This document shows, piece by piece, positions 43,654 to 55,246 of a stretch of DNA of 64,000 nucleotides; within the stretch, counting starts at the first letter, position 1; each line of letters opens with the position of its first letter. The DNA comes from Apodospora peruviana. Its lineage: Eukaryota; Ascomycota; Sordariomycetes; Sordariales; Lasiosphaeriaceae. The DNA lies in NCBI GenBank assembly GCA_033439685.1, contig JAUEDM010000006.1, forward strand, positions 1,612,001-1,676,000. The letters run 5' to 3'. Under the pieces are notes generated by a model. It did no database searches. It was not told the origin of the DNA and was given only the letters and a program-made list of their open reading frames with translations. The position numbers were made by a program, and so were the translations under genes.

Positions 43654-45145
43654 ATGAGAATCACTCTGTTTCTGCCCATTGTGGGCGTTGCAACTGCACT
43701 CCCATGGATGGCAGATAAGCGTCAGCAGGTGAGTCTTCCCCGTCTTCTCTCCCACACTTCATCTTCACAGCATTCACTACTAACATCCCCTCCAGGATGG
43801 TGGTGCTCAACCAGGCGGTCCCATAACCTGCCCCTTCAACCCAGACCACAAGCCCGCCGAGCCCTGGGACCCCAAGTTCCCTTACAACTGGGCCAACTTG
43901 GGTCTCAAAGGAAAGGGAAAAGGAGGCTATCAGGTTCCTGCCCCGGGTGATTATGCCCACCGCTTCATCCCGCCTACGGACAAGGACATCCGCGGTCCTT
44001 GTCCCGGGTTGAATGCCTTGGCTAACCGTGAGTGTCTCTCACCTACCCACCCACATACAAATGTCAGACTAACAACGAATAAGACGGCTTCATCGCCCGA
44101 GACGGCATAACCACGTACAACGAACTCCTGGATGGCCTCCAGAACGTCTACAACGTGGGCTACGATCTCGCAAACTTCCTCGCAGCCTACGCCATCTATG
44201 CTGCCGGCCTCGGTGACCCAGTCACCCGCAAGCTGTCCATCGGATGCGATGCCACCACCCGGACATCATGGGCGCCGTCCATCACGGGCAGTGAGCCCGG
44301 TCTCGACGGCCACAGCAAGATGGAGATCGACGCCTCCCTGACGCGGAACGACTTCTTCCCTGCGGGAGGAGACGATTTCACCTTCAACGGCACGCTGTTC
44401 AAGATGTTTGAGGAGTCGGTCGGTGGCATTTTCGATGTCGACGGGATCAGCAAGTATCGTAAGGAGAGATGGCTGCAATGCCGGGCCGAGAATCCGCAGT
44501 TGTGAGCTCTTTCTTGCCCCTCTCTCAAGTACTGTTCGAATAGCTAACCACTTGTGTGTTTGTATTCAGCTACTTCCCGATCCTAGGAATATTCCAATAC
44601 GGCGCCGCCTCCTTCGTCTACGAGCTCTTCCCCAACGGAAACGAAGGCTACGTACCCAATCTGCACAACACAGCCTCTTTGTAAGTCTCCCTCGTGCCCC
44701 TTAATGACCCCCTTCCCAACCCCCATCGCCTAACTTTCCTGCTCTCTACAGCTTCGGCGCATATAAACCCCCCAACTCCAACACTTACGAATCCGTCCCC
44801 GAGCGGATCCCGCCCAACTGGGTCAACCGCAAGACCCCTTATACTCTGCTCGACATCGCCGCCCAGATCGCCATCATGTACTTCAAGAACCCCGTCGGCT
44901 TCGGCGGCAACGCCGGCGGCGAGTTTATCGGCTTGTCGCTGCCCCCGTATATCCACGACGGCGCCCTCAACTCGAATGTAACCGACAAGGACGTCGCCTG
45001 CTTGCTCTTCCAGATTATTTCCCGGCCGATTCCGAGCACGCTCAACGGCGTGGTTACTCCCGTTGTCGAGGCCTTGGAGACTTTGCTGATTAGTCTTTTC
45101 GGGACGCAGTTTGCTAATCTTGGTTGTCCTTTCCGGTTGACTTGA
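43654..45145 (+). CDS. Secreted heme-thiolate peroxidase/unspecific peroxygenase
   Basis: Exons are 43654-43728, 43796-44027, 44084-44501, 44570-44680 and 44752-45145, giving 409 residues. The N-terminus MRITLFLPIVGVATALP is a signal peptide. The heme-ligand motif is RGPCPGLNALANHGF (Cys near residue 96; the PCP motif of chloroperoxidases and peroxygenases). The second signature reads EIDASLTRNDFF, corresponding to EGDASMTR in peroxygenases and EHDASLTR in chloroperoxidase; Glu, Asp and Ser are kept while the middle residue is Ile. FNGTLF and SNVT sequons suggest glycosylation. These enzymes use H2O2 to insert oxygen into unactivated C-H bonds or to halogenate. All introns are short, with GTGAGT/GTAAGT donors and clear branch sites. 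Two H2O2-capable GMC enzymes lie alongside. Confidence 0.92.
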
Positions 45146-45777
45146 GTCGTTGGACGGGATCGGGGGTTGCTTGTGTAAATAATGCCTTTTGATTGTTTAG
45201 GTGTAGGGGAGTCTGGGAGATGATAAGTAGTTAATTACCATGGTATATAGAAAGAAAGCTGCAACAAAAATAATGAGAAACATATCATCGGTATTTGATT
45301 TATCTTTGTCGATGTAATTAGGTAGCTGGGCTATCTTTCACTCGTGATATCTCTCTCCTTTCTAATTGGGAATAACTACATCAACTTTCAAAAGACTTTT
45401 TCCTGACCTTGGAGCATCATATACATCACAGGCAATGATTACCTATACAGCCTCCAACATGTTTGAAGCGGACCAGCCAGTAGCTTCTTAAACAAAGGTC
45501 ACACCATACCCCTTTTAAAAAAAACACAGCCGCCAACTACACCATCCAAACTTCAAACTGGACATTAATAGCAAAGTCTGCAGAATAAGATACAGAATAA
45601 AATAACAGAAACCACAAGAGCGCCTCCATCAGCAAACAAAGTTGCTGAACCCTCCCCGTCAAGACTCAAATCCACTTCAACCCCCTAGTTCTCCACCCCT
45701 ATTCCACGCACAACCCACAACAGACTCCCCTTCTTCTATTGATTAGAAAGAATCATAAAACCAGCAATCGCAAAAGA
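45146..45777. other. Intergenic region before tRNA-Val
   Basis: 632 bp of AT-rich sequence; peroxygenase 3' flank and tRNA upstream region. No gene seen. Confidence 0.45.
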
Positions 45778-45851
45778 GGTCCGATGGTGTAGTTGGTTAT
45801 CACGTCAGTCTAACACACTGAAGGTCGGCGGATCGAGCCCGCCTCGGATCA
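45778..45851 (+). tRNA. tRNA-Val, anticodon AAC
   Basis: 74 nt fold into a standard cloverleaf with no intron. The acceptor stem GGTCCGA pairs with TCGGATC (one G-U), and the discriminator is A. The anticodon stem TCAGT/ACTGA encloses the loop CTAACAC, placing AAC at positions 34-36. The T stem GGCGG pairs with CCGCC around ATCGAGC. CCA is not encoded. A T-rich stretch (TTCCCTTTTG) follows and can act as a Pol III terminator. Confidence 0.95.
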
Positions 45852-46076
45852 TCTCTTCCCTTTTGCTTTCCAAAGACAAACGTCTGTTGAATTTTTTTTG
45901 TAAATTTTGATTTGCTTGATCAATACTCACGGATCAAATAACTGCCGTTTTCTTTCTTTCCCCCTTTCGCTGTCAATGGCAGATTATTTGCCTTGACTAC
46001 CTAGATAACTAACTGCCAAACTGACTCTGTAGTTCTATACCTCCTCCTCTTTACCGCCACCAACTCCTGTCGACAG

Positions 46077-49000
46077 CTAAACATCTATCGACTCATTGAA
46101 CCTCAACACGCCATTACTCTTCAGCAAGCCATCGACACCCTTGGGAAGCCGGAGCGTGAATGCCGCATCTGACGACGGGACCCCGAGCTCTTCGGACTGC
46201 GTCGGTTGCTGCTCCTCGCCAGACCTATCAATCACCAGCGCCAGACCATGCGACTTGATGGCGTCCACCAGCGCCGGAACCATTTCCTGTAAAACCGTTA
46301 GTTACCACCGACACGAAACAGACCCAAAAGAAAAACGGAAAAAAGAACTTACCAGTAAACGTGAGCAACAAACCAGACCCATAAAGTTGTTACTCTGCGC
46401 CGTGCGCACCACATCCTTGATCGAGCCCGTCCGCTGCCCACTACTCTTTACACCCACACATTCACCATCGCCACCACTAACCCCGAAATCCTGCTGCAAC
46501 TTGCCAAGGTCATTACACAAGAACACCGGAAAATTCGGCTGCTTCCAGTTCAGCGCGGTGCACAAGCTCGGGTTATACGAGCTGAACACCACCGACCGTA
46601 CGGTATCCGGGCTCTGCGCGCGCTGGGCACGCGCGTGCTCAAACACGATCGCTAGGATAGCATCAACAAAAGCATTGATATCAACGCTCGGTCCAAGCCC
46701 AAACGTGCGCTCCTCCTCGGCGGTGGCGTACAACACTTGAATGTTGACGTGCATGCCTTTGGGCAGCAGCGACAACGCGTCGTGGAGTGTGATGCCCACG
46801 CTCGCGAGAATGCGATGTACACTGGCAATCTGTTCGGCCGGGTACGACGGTAGCCCAGCTAGGTCGGCGCGGCTCCGCGCATCAGCCGTGACCGTGGTAA
46901 ACTGCTGAAACGTCAACCGCGACACCGCCATGTCGATGCCACAGCAGCTAACATTCCACGTCGGCCACAACACGGGCACACCGTCGCTCGTGTGCTGGAC
47001 GTAAATGCGGACAAAGTCGCCCGACAAGCTCGACCCGGTCACGAAAGTGCTCATGTTCCTGTCAAACTGGCTGGTGGCCTTCCAGTACGTCTCGAAATCC
47101 GTGATCTCGAGCGGCTTGCCCTGGAAGGGCTTGATAACCTGGGTGTGGAAGCTGATCTGGCCGATCGCCCGAAGCCGGGGGTCGAAGAGCGGCAGGCAGC
47201 AGCTGCCTGCGCTGCTGAGCAATGCCTTGAACGTGTTAGGAAGCGCGACCGTCTTCGCGATCACCTTGGCGCCATACGTGGGAAAGACGTCAAAGTCGAG
47301 GGTAAAGGATTCGAGATTGTCGATTTGGAAGGAAACGAGTCGGGTATCTTCCTGGAACGGTAGCATTATATTCTTGGGAATGAGGTCCGAGACCTTTGAA
47401 GAGATGGTCAAGCGAGAGGCCGGATATTTGCCATCGTGGAAGAAGACCAACGGCTGGTCGCTGCCGTTCTGCTCAAAGTTTATCTGAACAACAGTCTTGG
47501 TGTCCAGGAAGTTGTGGCCGTAGCGCCGTAGGGGAATGATCGGAGGCGGGAGTTCAAGGTCTGGGATCGCATCGGGATCGAGGGCCATCGGCATCGGCGC
47601 GGTGCTGCTGCCACCCATGGGACCTAACGAGCCAACCATCTGTACCCCCATTGGGCTTGCTGTTTTCCTCTTGTTGAATGGAGTAAGAAGTCTCATGCAC
47701 TCCAGATGACCTTCCCAAGCCGCATAGTATAGAGCTGGGAGGCCTTTCTCATCTAGTATATCAGAGTTTGCTCCAACATCGAGAAGGGCCTGGAGACAGG
47801 GGACATTCCCTTCGCTTGCCGCATGAACTAGCGGAGTCCATCCGTACAGCTTGTCAATCTGGTCAAGATCTGCTCCATATTGTTTGAGCAGCAGAAGCAG
47901 CTCTGGTGTCTGCCCTGATCTGGCAACCAAGTGCTGCGGGTACAGACCTTCAGCATCGGCCACAATCTGAGCACCGCGCTCCAGAAGCAGCTGGACGATG
48001 GCGACTGAGCCACGCTCACAAGCAAGATTGAGAGGCACGTGGCCAGTCTCGGAAACAGGGTCCAACCGTGCCGACCGCTCCAGTAACCTGCCGACGCATT
48101 CAAGGTGCCCATGAACGATCGCGTGGATAAGGGGGGTGTAGTTGTCGTGGTCGATGAGATTTATAGTCTGCGGTGAAGCTACACGCCATATGTCAGAATC
48201 ACGAACAAGCCAAGTTTGAGGAACAAGCAGGAGCTTACCAGAAAGTAATGCGTCAAGCATGTTCAGACGCCCATGCATGCTTGCATAATGGAGCGGCGTC
48301 CGTCCGTAGACATCCGTTCTCTCAACAGACACTCCCTTTGAAAGACCAAAGTCAAGCACAAACGGGTTCCCATAGATGGCCGCTTGATGAAGACAATTCC
48401 TCTCGTTGATATCATCCTCTGACTGTATGTCCACCAATCCAGTCACCAGTAGAACCTGCAGAGCTTCGAGTGGGCCTTCGTTGATGGAGGCAAGAAACGT
48501 CCTGGTAATCCGCTCCATCAACGAGATATCCATGGTGCTGTTAGGATCCGCACCTGCTATCATCCGACCCAGCAAGTCACGCAGGGAGTCGAGATGCCCC
48601 GCGAGTACGGTGTCGAGGAGGAGAGTATCTGCATCCCCTTCGTCGGTCCCCAAGAGATGTTGGCTGCTGACAATGTGGTCCGGTCTGCTGTCGAAGCTAA
48701 CATTGTCCCCTTCAGCCCAGGCACTTAGCTCTTGCAGACTTGTAGTCGCCTGATCGGACAGCTCGCTAATAACGGCGGCGTTGAAGAATGGTTGGACTTC
48801 GACCGCTCTCGATAGATACAGCTCCTTTGTCTTCGACTTTGACGTCTTATCCCATTTCTTGAGAATCTTGGAGAAGGCTAGGCCGTTGATTTCGACGAAC
48901 TGCTGCAGCTTGTTTAGGTCGTTGGCGAACTGTTGAAAGCCCTCTTGGAGAGTGGTGAACTTGGCGGACCGTCTAGAAACGCCATGATTTCTCGCACGTA

Positions 49001-49616
49001 GTACTTTCTTTTTGTCGAGAAGGGTCTTGAGCCGTATTTTAAGCTGTGAAATCATCAATACAGAGGATCTATCACAGCTCTGTCAAGAAATCTCAACGTA
49101 CTTCGGCTTCTTTCTGCAGATAAAAGGCGTTGACTTTGTCAAGCTCCCGTTCCTGTTTGTGGATCAGCAGTCATAATGAACGCATAGTCCAAAGACGTTC
49201 TTACCAGCTGAAAAAAGAACGTCGCCTTGTTCGCCTGAAGAGCAGCCTGGGAGTCGAGAGACTCTCCTAGATTGTGGCGAGGATCGCCCTGTGCGGGGAG
49301 AATAGGGGTTGCAGAGAGCTTTTTGATGAGCTGTTTGTGGAGCGTGGTTAGTGGTACCAGCCAACGTCAGGGAGATGATTGTCCTCTTTTGTCCCGACGG
49401 GAAGCACAGAGGAAACATGGAACGAGACGGCAAGAGTTACGCACCTTTTTGAGAGCTTTGTAGTTTACGAAACTGGCAGCATACTCGGGGACCTCGAGCT
49501 GCCGCTTCTGGATCTGCTTGCCGAATTTCCTGTGATGACAACAGTCTCAGTAAAAGGTTGATTTTACCCACAGGGGGTGACAGACAGAACAGCAAAGGGG
49601 GGAAATGCACTTACAT
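46077..49616 (-). CDS. pho81: PHO81/NUC-2-type phosphate regulator (SPX, ankyrin repeats, GDPD-like)
   Basis: Exons on the minus strand are 49615-49616, 49445-49529, 49205-49330, 49102-49152, 46353-49043 and 46077-46286, giving 1054 residues. NUC-2/Pho81 is the CDK inhibitor that activates phosphate-starvation genes when phosphate is low. The SPX domain starts MKFGKQIQKRQLEVPEYAA and continues to KILKKWDKTSKSKTKELYL, with the Lys cluster that binds inositol pyrophosphates. About six ankyrin repeats follow (residues 250-480), then a C-terminal glycerophosphodiesterase-like region. Length is close to Neurospora NUC-2 as I recall it. The start codon is split: the genomic ATG at 49614-49616 is followed by TAA, and only splicing AT to G...AAATTC gives the conserved start. 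Weak NUC-1-like half sites CACGTA (49993) and CACGTC (51216) lie upstream; I saw no perfect CACGTG. Confidence 0.95.
49615..49616 (-). other. Two-base first coding exon of PHO81 (split start codon)
   Basis: The minus-strand context is TTCACTAT|GTAAGTGC, and the intron (49530-49614, 85 bp) ends CATCACAG|GAAATTCGG. The start codon is therefore AT plus G. Confidence 0.85.
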
Positions 49617-51508
49617 AGTGAAGCAGGGCGAGCCGGATAGGCCCAAATCTCCTCAGGGTCCAATCAAGGCAGCTCTCAAGTGAGATGAGAGAAGAAGTCC
49701 AGTAATACAAGCCTCAATAACGGCAGCATGCAGGCCTGGGCGGAGCCCAATGATCGTATGTCTATTTCAGGGTCTTCGTCTTGGTATTAGCTTATCAGAT
49801 CGAGTAGTGCGAAGACTTGAGTTCGGGTTGAGCGTGTGACGTTTCCATTGCCTGCTCGGTACTGGAGCTTGACGGTTTACGAGGGGAACTGTGTAAACTC
49901 AAAGTACACAAGTGACACGGGCTTGAAGGCAGCTTTCTCTTGAGTCCTTGTCATCACAGAGCTATGTCAGGGAGACGAGAAGAAGTAGACACCACGTAAC
50001 GACATGTCCCGGTGAGACGAGGTTGGGATTCCGCATAACAGGTCCTCGGACAAGTCAGAATAGGCCTGACTAGAGTCATGACATGTATGTCGACCCGGCA
50101 TCATCACACCTAGTGTGAAGAAGGGATGCAGTGATAGTCTGGGGTAACGTCTCTGCCGGTGGCAGAAACAAGCCTCGGTGGGGGTTTGTGGTTCGTGGAG
50201 GTCCTGTAAGAGGGCACAAAGGTGGTGTAGTGATGGGTGGGTGGTAGAGAAGGCGGTCGGGGTTGATACATACAGAAATATGCTTCTATCTGAAGGTCTC
50301 GTAGCTCAAGTTTGCGGTGTGTCCTCCCTCAGAAGAATACCCGGGTTGATGTGGCGCCAAGGGACCGCTGGAATTGGTCAGGGTAGGTCTGACAGTCAAA
50401 CTGAGTCAGTCGGGATTTGTTTCTGATCTTTGTCTCAGCAAGGAAATGGGAAATCGATGGAGATATGCCGTTTGGGGTAGTTCTTGATAACGGAGCTTAT
50501 TAGAGCCTGGCAAGTGTCTACCAAGGTAGGCGGATGACTGGACGGGATACCCAAAGAGGTCTTCCACAACAACAAAAGAAGCAAAGAAACAGACTGTTGC
50601 AGGCTTACCTACTTCGAGTTATACGTAACCAAGCGGCAAGGTGCAGGGCAGCTCAACGGATGATGGATGTCATGGCATGCAAGTGGACGGGAGCGAGATC
50701 CGATGTTCTGGAGTCTTTCGGGTAGGGTATCGAGTTAAGTTAGCTAACAGCTTCAGCTTCAGCTAACTTGCGGTAGGTAGCTCAAACCCTGAGCCTGGCG
50801 AAAACCGAAGACAGCACCTTGCTAGAGTTGCTAGCCGGGTAGGCAGGGCGGCAGGTAGCTGAAGAAGAGCTCCTCCTCGTACGAGCTCATGCACGCAAAG
50901 CTCTTCACTATCACGAGGGCCCGTCGGCAGCAGATCAATGGAAAAATGGAAATGGGACGACAAGATCAGGTTGGTTCGCAGTCGTCTGCGTGTTGGTCAG
51001 GCCAATGGGAAAGCGGCATTGTCCCATGTGCTTCGACTTTGTTCTTCCTTGTGCAAGGCTGATGATGAATGCCCTTCCCTTTTCTTGGACGACATCGGCA
51101 CTGCGGGGCACTCGTGCTGCCACTGCACTTAGTGTACTTGGTGGGAGAGGGGCAGGAGGGGTCAGGGGGGGCAGGAGCTAAAGATAGTGGGGTTCAGGCC
51201 AGGCCGTTTACGTTCACGTCTTGATCCGAGAATACAGTACCAAGCAGTTGTCCTGCCAAGTCATGCACCTGCAGTCGAGTCTCTACGTAGTACAGAGCAT
51301 AAGGAATAAGAAGATATTCCAATGTGACAGGCTAGCCAGTCTTATATTGGGATATAAACCTAATCGACACCCAGGACTCCCCCAGCCAGAGCTAGACTCG
51401 GGTGTGCTCCTTTCCGTTTTCAAGAAGACAATACACAAGGCACCACCCAGCCTCGTAGGAAGAGAACTAAACACGACCAAAAATCGCATGTGATTGCCCT
51501 AGTTACCC
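49617..51508. promoter_or_regulatory. Long upstream region of PHO81
   Basis: 1.9 kb between PHO81 and the CUE gene, same strand. No gene is supported; several 60-80-residue open frames lack features. Possibly a long promoter plus leader for PHO81. Confidence 0.4.
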
Positions 51509-53011
51509 CTAGTTACCCTTGTCGGCAGGCTTCCCTGCTGCCTTGTCGTCCACCAGGCTATCCGCCATCGCATCAGCAGTAGCCTTTCTCAGCCGTTCGG
51601 CATCATCCCCCTTAATCTCCTTCTTGTCCTTGACGTCCCTCTCATCCTCACTATCTCCAAGGCTAAAGGGGTCGTTCTCGGCAATCGGACTCGGCTCAAC
51701 CGCCGACAGCGGTTGCCATTTGCTCGCCCGGCCCCCACCGGTGCCCGAAGTCGGGGTATCCTTGGGAGGCAACTTCGGGGACGCGTTGTAAGCATCGATA
51801 TCCTCCACGTTCTCGCTGAACGCAACCCTCCGGCCATCGTTCGGCTTCGGAGATTTGGAAGGCGGGGGTGGTTTGAATAGGTTGGGATTTCCGAACGACC
51901 GGTTCTGCTGGACAGGAGCTATTACCGTGGTTAGCAGAATTCATAACGGCCAGCATGTGTTAGCTGCACTCACTACCATCGTTATTGAACTTCATCCCTG
52001 CAAAATCGTCGCTCAGGAGCTCGGGGTCATTGTCGTAGCGATCGTAGTCGGCACTTCTCCGGCTCTGATCACGAGTCGGCCGGCCCATGAACGAGCTGCT
52101 CCCGCCCTGATCCGGACGGTCCTCCTCGTCAAATGTCTCATCTATCTTCTTTTTCAGGGTCGTAAACCATGTGTTGACCTTGGACTGCGTTTCCACGAAA
52201 CCCTTGCGCAAGCTTTCCTTGATGACGGGCAAATCATCGTCAAGGAAGCTGTGTTCGCGATCATCATACATTTCATTGGGCTTTAGGCCAGTCTGCTGCC
52301 GGCCGCGGGGCATGGGGGCTGAACCAGGACCTCGTTGACCGTGACCGCCCCTGTTGGCGGTTCTTGCTTCATATGCGCCGACATTCTCGTAGTGCTCTGC
52401 CAGCTGCCGTGCGTAGAGCTCATCAGCTTCCAGTTGCGACAAGTTGGTCGACGTCGGCCCAACGCGCTCAGCCACCGGTCTCGGCGGAGGGGGTGGCGGC
52501 GCATCGGCTTGTGCAGCGTCGGGATCAGTCATTTGGAGGAGCGCGTTGAAGGCCCGTTCGACGTGTCCTGCACTGGCTGTCAGGACTGCCTTGATGACTG
52601 GGAGTTCGACAGTCGGGAAAGCCTCCTTCAGCATTTGTTCATGTTCGTGCGTTTGGCTCACGGGCCTCGGAGGCTTAGGTGGAGGCGCCTCCTCAGAAGC
52701 GGCAGCATTCGTTTTGGTTGGTGTTGTCGCGGCCGGTTTAGTAGTCGAGTTCTCAGCAGGCAGCAGAACCGGCTCTTGGATATCGTCGTCGTCCATCTCG
52801 AGAGGCCGTGCGGTTGTTGGAGACTCAGGTGCGGGCTCTACTGTAGCAGCCTTGCTCTTTATTGTGAAGTTGTTAGTTTCGATGTACGAAAAGAAATTGG
52901 AAAGAGAGAGAGAGACTGGTAATATTTAAGGTGTTGCGAGTGAGTTTCGGACGGCGCGGTTAAATCCAGTCTTTCGCAGGTACTTACAGTGGCGCTTGCG
53001 GGCCCCGACAT
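51509..53011 (-). CDS. CUE-domain ubiquitin-binding protein (Cue5-like)
   Basis: Exons on the minus strand are 52988-53011, 51977-52856 and 51509-51918, giving 437 residues. The CUE domain spans about residues 76-118 (HEHEQMLKEAFPTVELPVIK... through RAFNALLQM), a three-helix fold that binds ubiquitin. The rest is Pro-, Ser- and acid-rich and mostly disordered, with an amphipathic segment KESLRKGFVETQSKVNTWF that may contact membranes or partners. Yeast Cue5 links ubiquitinated cargo to autophagy; whether this protein does the same is inference. The first coding exon is only 24 nt (MSGPASAT); it is supported by GTAAGT and by the absence of stops in the second exon's upstream 20 residues. Divergent from VPS20. 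Confidence 0.82.
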
Positions 53012-53566
53012 CTTTCCTCACGATGAGAGCGATATACTTCCTATAGATTGCGATCCGTCGTCGATAAAAAGGTTTCCACGCAGTAAAATTAACCCAAAAT
53101 TTTGAGATGCGAGGTTCAGGAATGCGGTGAAGTTGGGGACTGACCAATGTCACTGTCGTAGGAGCTGTCGCATGTGCTGGGCTGGGGGAGGCGATGCGTG
53201 GCCGAGATTACGTATCCCAGCGTACCCCACAGCTACATAACTGACATGGGACTGCTGCAGCCGGAAAAGGATGTGTTACAGCATTGAAATTCCGCCTTCC
53301 GAAACTGAGTATTCTGTAGCCTGGTAGCGCGGGGCAGCTCTAACTTACCTTCTGATACCGGACGCCATCGATAGGCAACCGGTGACGTCTCGCCCCGTAC
53401 CGACCTGCTTGGCAGTGATCAGCAACCTGGAACCTACTACTACCTACCTATTCCGCAACCATTTCGAAAGAAGGGCAGATCAAATTGCTGGCGATTGGAT
53501 ATAGTCTCAACGCTTGGTTATTCTACCTCTACGTAAACTCAAATCACAATATAACTCTATGTTATC
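53012..53566. promoter_or_regulatory. Divergent promoter between the CUE gene and VPS20
   Basis: 555 bp between divergent starts of two genes that both act in ubiquitin-dependent sorting or degradation. No named motif was identified. Confidence 0.35.
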
Positions 53567-54338
53567 ATGGGCAATAACCCAAGCCGTGTCACGGCGCAAG
53601 ACAAGTTAGTACCTATTCTCCCTTTCCAAAACACCCTCACACTCGCCCTCACCCAAACTAACTTCACACAAACACAAGAGCAATCCTCGACCTCAAAACC
53701 CAACGCGACAAGCTCCATCAGTACCAGCGCCGCATAACCGTCCTCACAGACCGAGAAACCCAGATCGCCAAACAGCTCCTCGCGCAAGGCGACAAGACGC
53801 GCGCCCTCCTCGCCCTCCGCCGCAAGAAATACCAAGAGTCCTTGCTCGCCAAAACCGATTCCCAGCTCGAACAGCTCGAGAAACTCACCTCGGAGGTCGA
53901 GTTTGCGCAGATCCAAAAGTCTGTGCTGCACGGCCTCCAGCAGGGCACAAATGTTCTGAAAGAAATCCACACCGAGATGGGCGGAATCGAGCACGTCGAG
54001 AAGCTGATGGGCGAGACGGCTGATGCGATTGCTTATCAAAAGGTCCGTACTCTCCCCGTAAATTATGAATGCTATGTTAATATAGAAGGGGAATATAGGA
54101 AGTCAGCGATATGCTCGCGTCGCATATTACTCATCAAGACGAAGAAGAAGTGGAAGACGAACTCGCCGCGCTCGAGGCCGAGATCCGCGCCGCCGCCGTG
54201 ACTGAACAGAAGCAACAACCACAGCCAAAGTTACCCAATGTCCCAGCTACCCAACTACAACCGATACCCGCTGCACAACAAGAGCCCCAAGAGCTACAAA
54301 GGCAACCAGCCCAGCCACGCGAAGCTATGTTGGGGTGA
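53567..54338 (+). CDS. vps20: Vps20, ESCRT-III nucleating subunit (CHMP6)
   Basis: Exons are 53567-53604, 53679-54042 and 54099-54338, giving 213 residues. Vps20 links ESCRT-II to the ESCRT-III filament during multivesicular body formation. It starts MGNNPSRVTAQDKAILDLK, with Gly2 placed for N-myristoylation as in CHMP6. The helical hairpin contains QRDKLHQYQRRI and LRRKKYQESLL; the HVEKLMGETADAIAYQKEVS segment matches the family. The acidic DEEEVEDELAALEAEI stretch near residue 150 is typical, and the tail is Gln/Pro-rich. Intron 1 has GTTAGT, intron 2 the unusual donor GTCCGT; both restore conserved sequence in frame. Confidence 0.92.
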
Positions 54339-55246
54339 ATTTTATGAATTACGAAATAAACTGCATATTTCATTTTGCTTGCTGCCTTTCTTTTTTACTC
54401 TTTTCCCGATGTACGGGTCATCACAGTGTGGAAGAAGAGCATGGATGGAGTTTCTTTGAATGTTGTTTGTTGTGTCATTGGATAGACGGAGAGCTGCTAT
54501 GCTAGGAATTCGTCAGGCTACCCTTTCCGATAGATATCAGATTGGTGCCTTTGAAGTAACTCAAGCAATTGGGTATATATACCCCGATCTTCCAGTTGAT
54601 CCATCCAACCCTCCATGAAAACCTTCCTACCAATTCCGTACCACCATCCGCCATAGGCAGAGCAGGTATCCATCTCAGCCTCAAGTGCGTGAAACAAGAT
54701 ACCAAGTAGGTGCCGACGACGAACCATCCTTGATCCACATAATGGTCCAAGTCCAATCACTTGGGCCTTGGAAGATTTGCTGTGGGTATCGCTAACATCC
54801 GAAAATAAACCACACTTTCGATGTCATGGCTGGAAATACCAAGAGCAATACAAAGGTATGACAAATCGCCAATAACGCGAACAAGACTCCAACGCCATGG
54901 AAACAACCCAACAACACCAAACAGAATGCGTGTCTTGATCCCAACGAACGCCGCCCATGATGCTTCGCCATGCTTTCCTTTAATGATCTCGGTAATCCAT
55001 GCCCTTTCGCTCGGTGATATGCGAATTTCATCTACACCCACTCATGCCTAAACAAACGCCTTGACCATGTTATAACGTCTCCGACAGACGTCTGTCGGCA
55101 ACCATATACATACAGATGCCATTTCATAATCCTATTCACATCGGTGATCGTACCTCTGCTCTGAACTGACTTATACAATACCTCTCCGTGATCGCTCCTT
55201 GAAGATATTCTCGACCAGAAATAGTCGACAACAACTGGATTTCGTC
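54339..55246. other. Convergent region with possibly degenerate coding sequence
   Basis: 908 bp between VPS20 and the DUF2293 gene. The minus strand has consecutive open stretches in shifting frames (54502-54760, 54757-55041, 55032-55250), including SERAWITEIIKGKHGEASWA and LEDRGIYTQLLELLQRHQ. They read like protein but are broken by stops and I can find no splice set that joins them. This could be a decayed gene or chance. Confidence 0.25.

Noticed and set aside
43336..43755. 139-residue minus-strand open frame at the peroxygenase start
   Set aside because: It overlaps the promoter and signal-peptide exon of a well-supported gene and has no features of its own.
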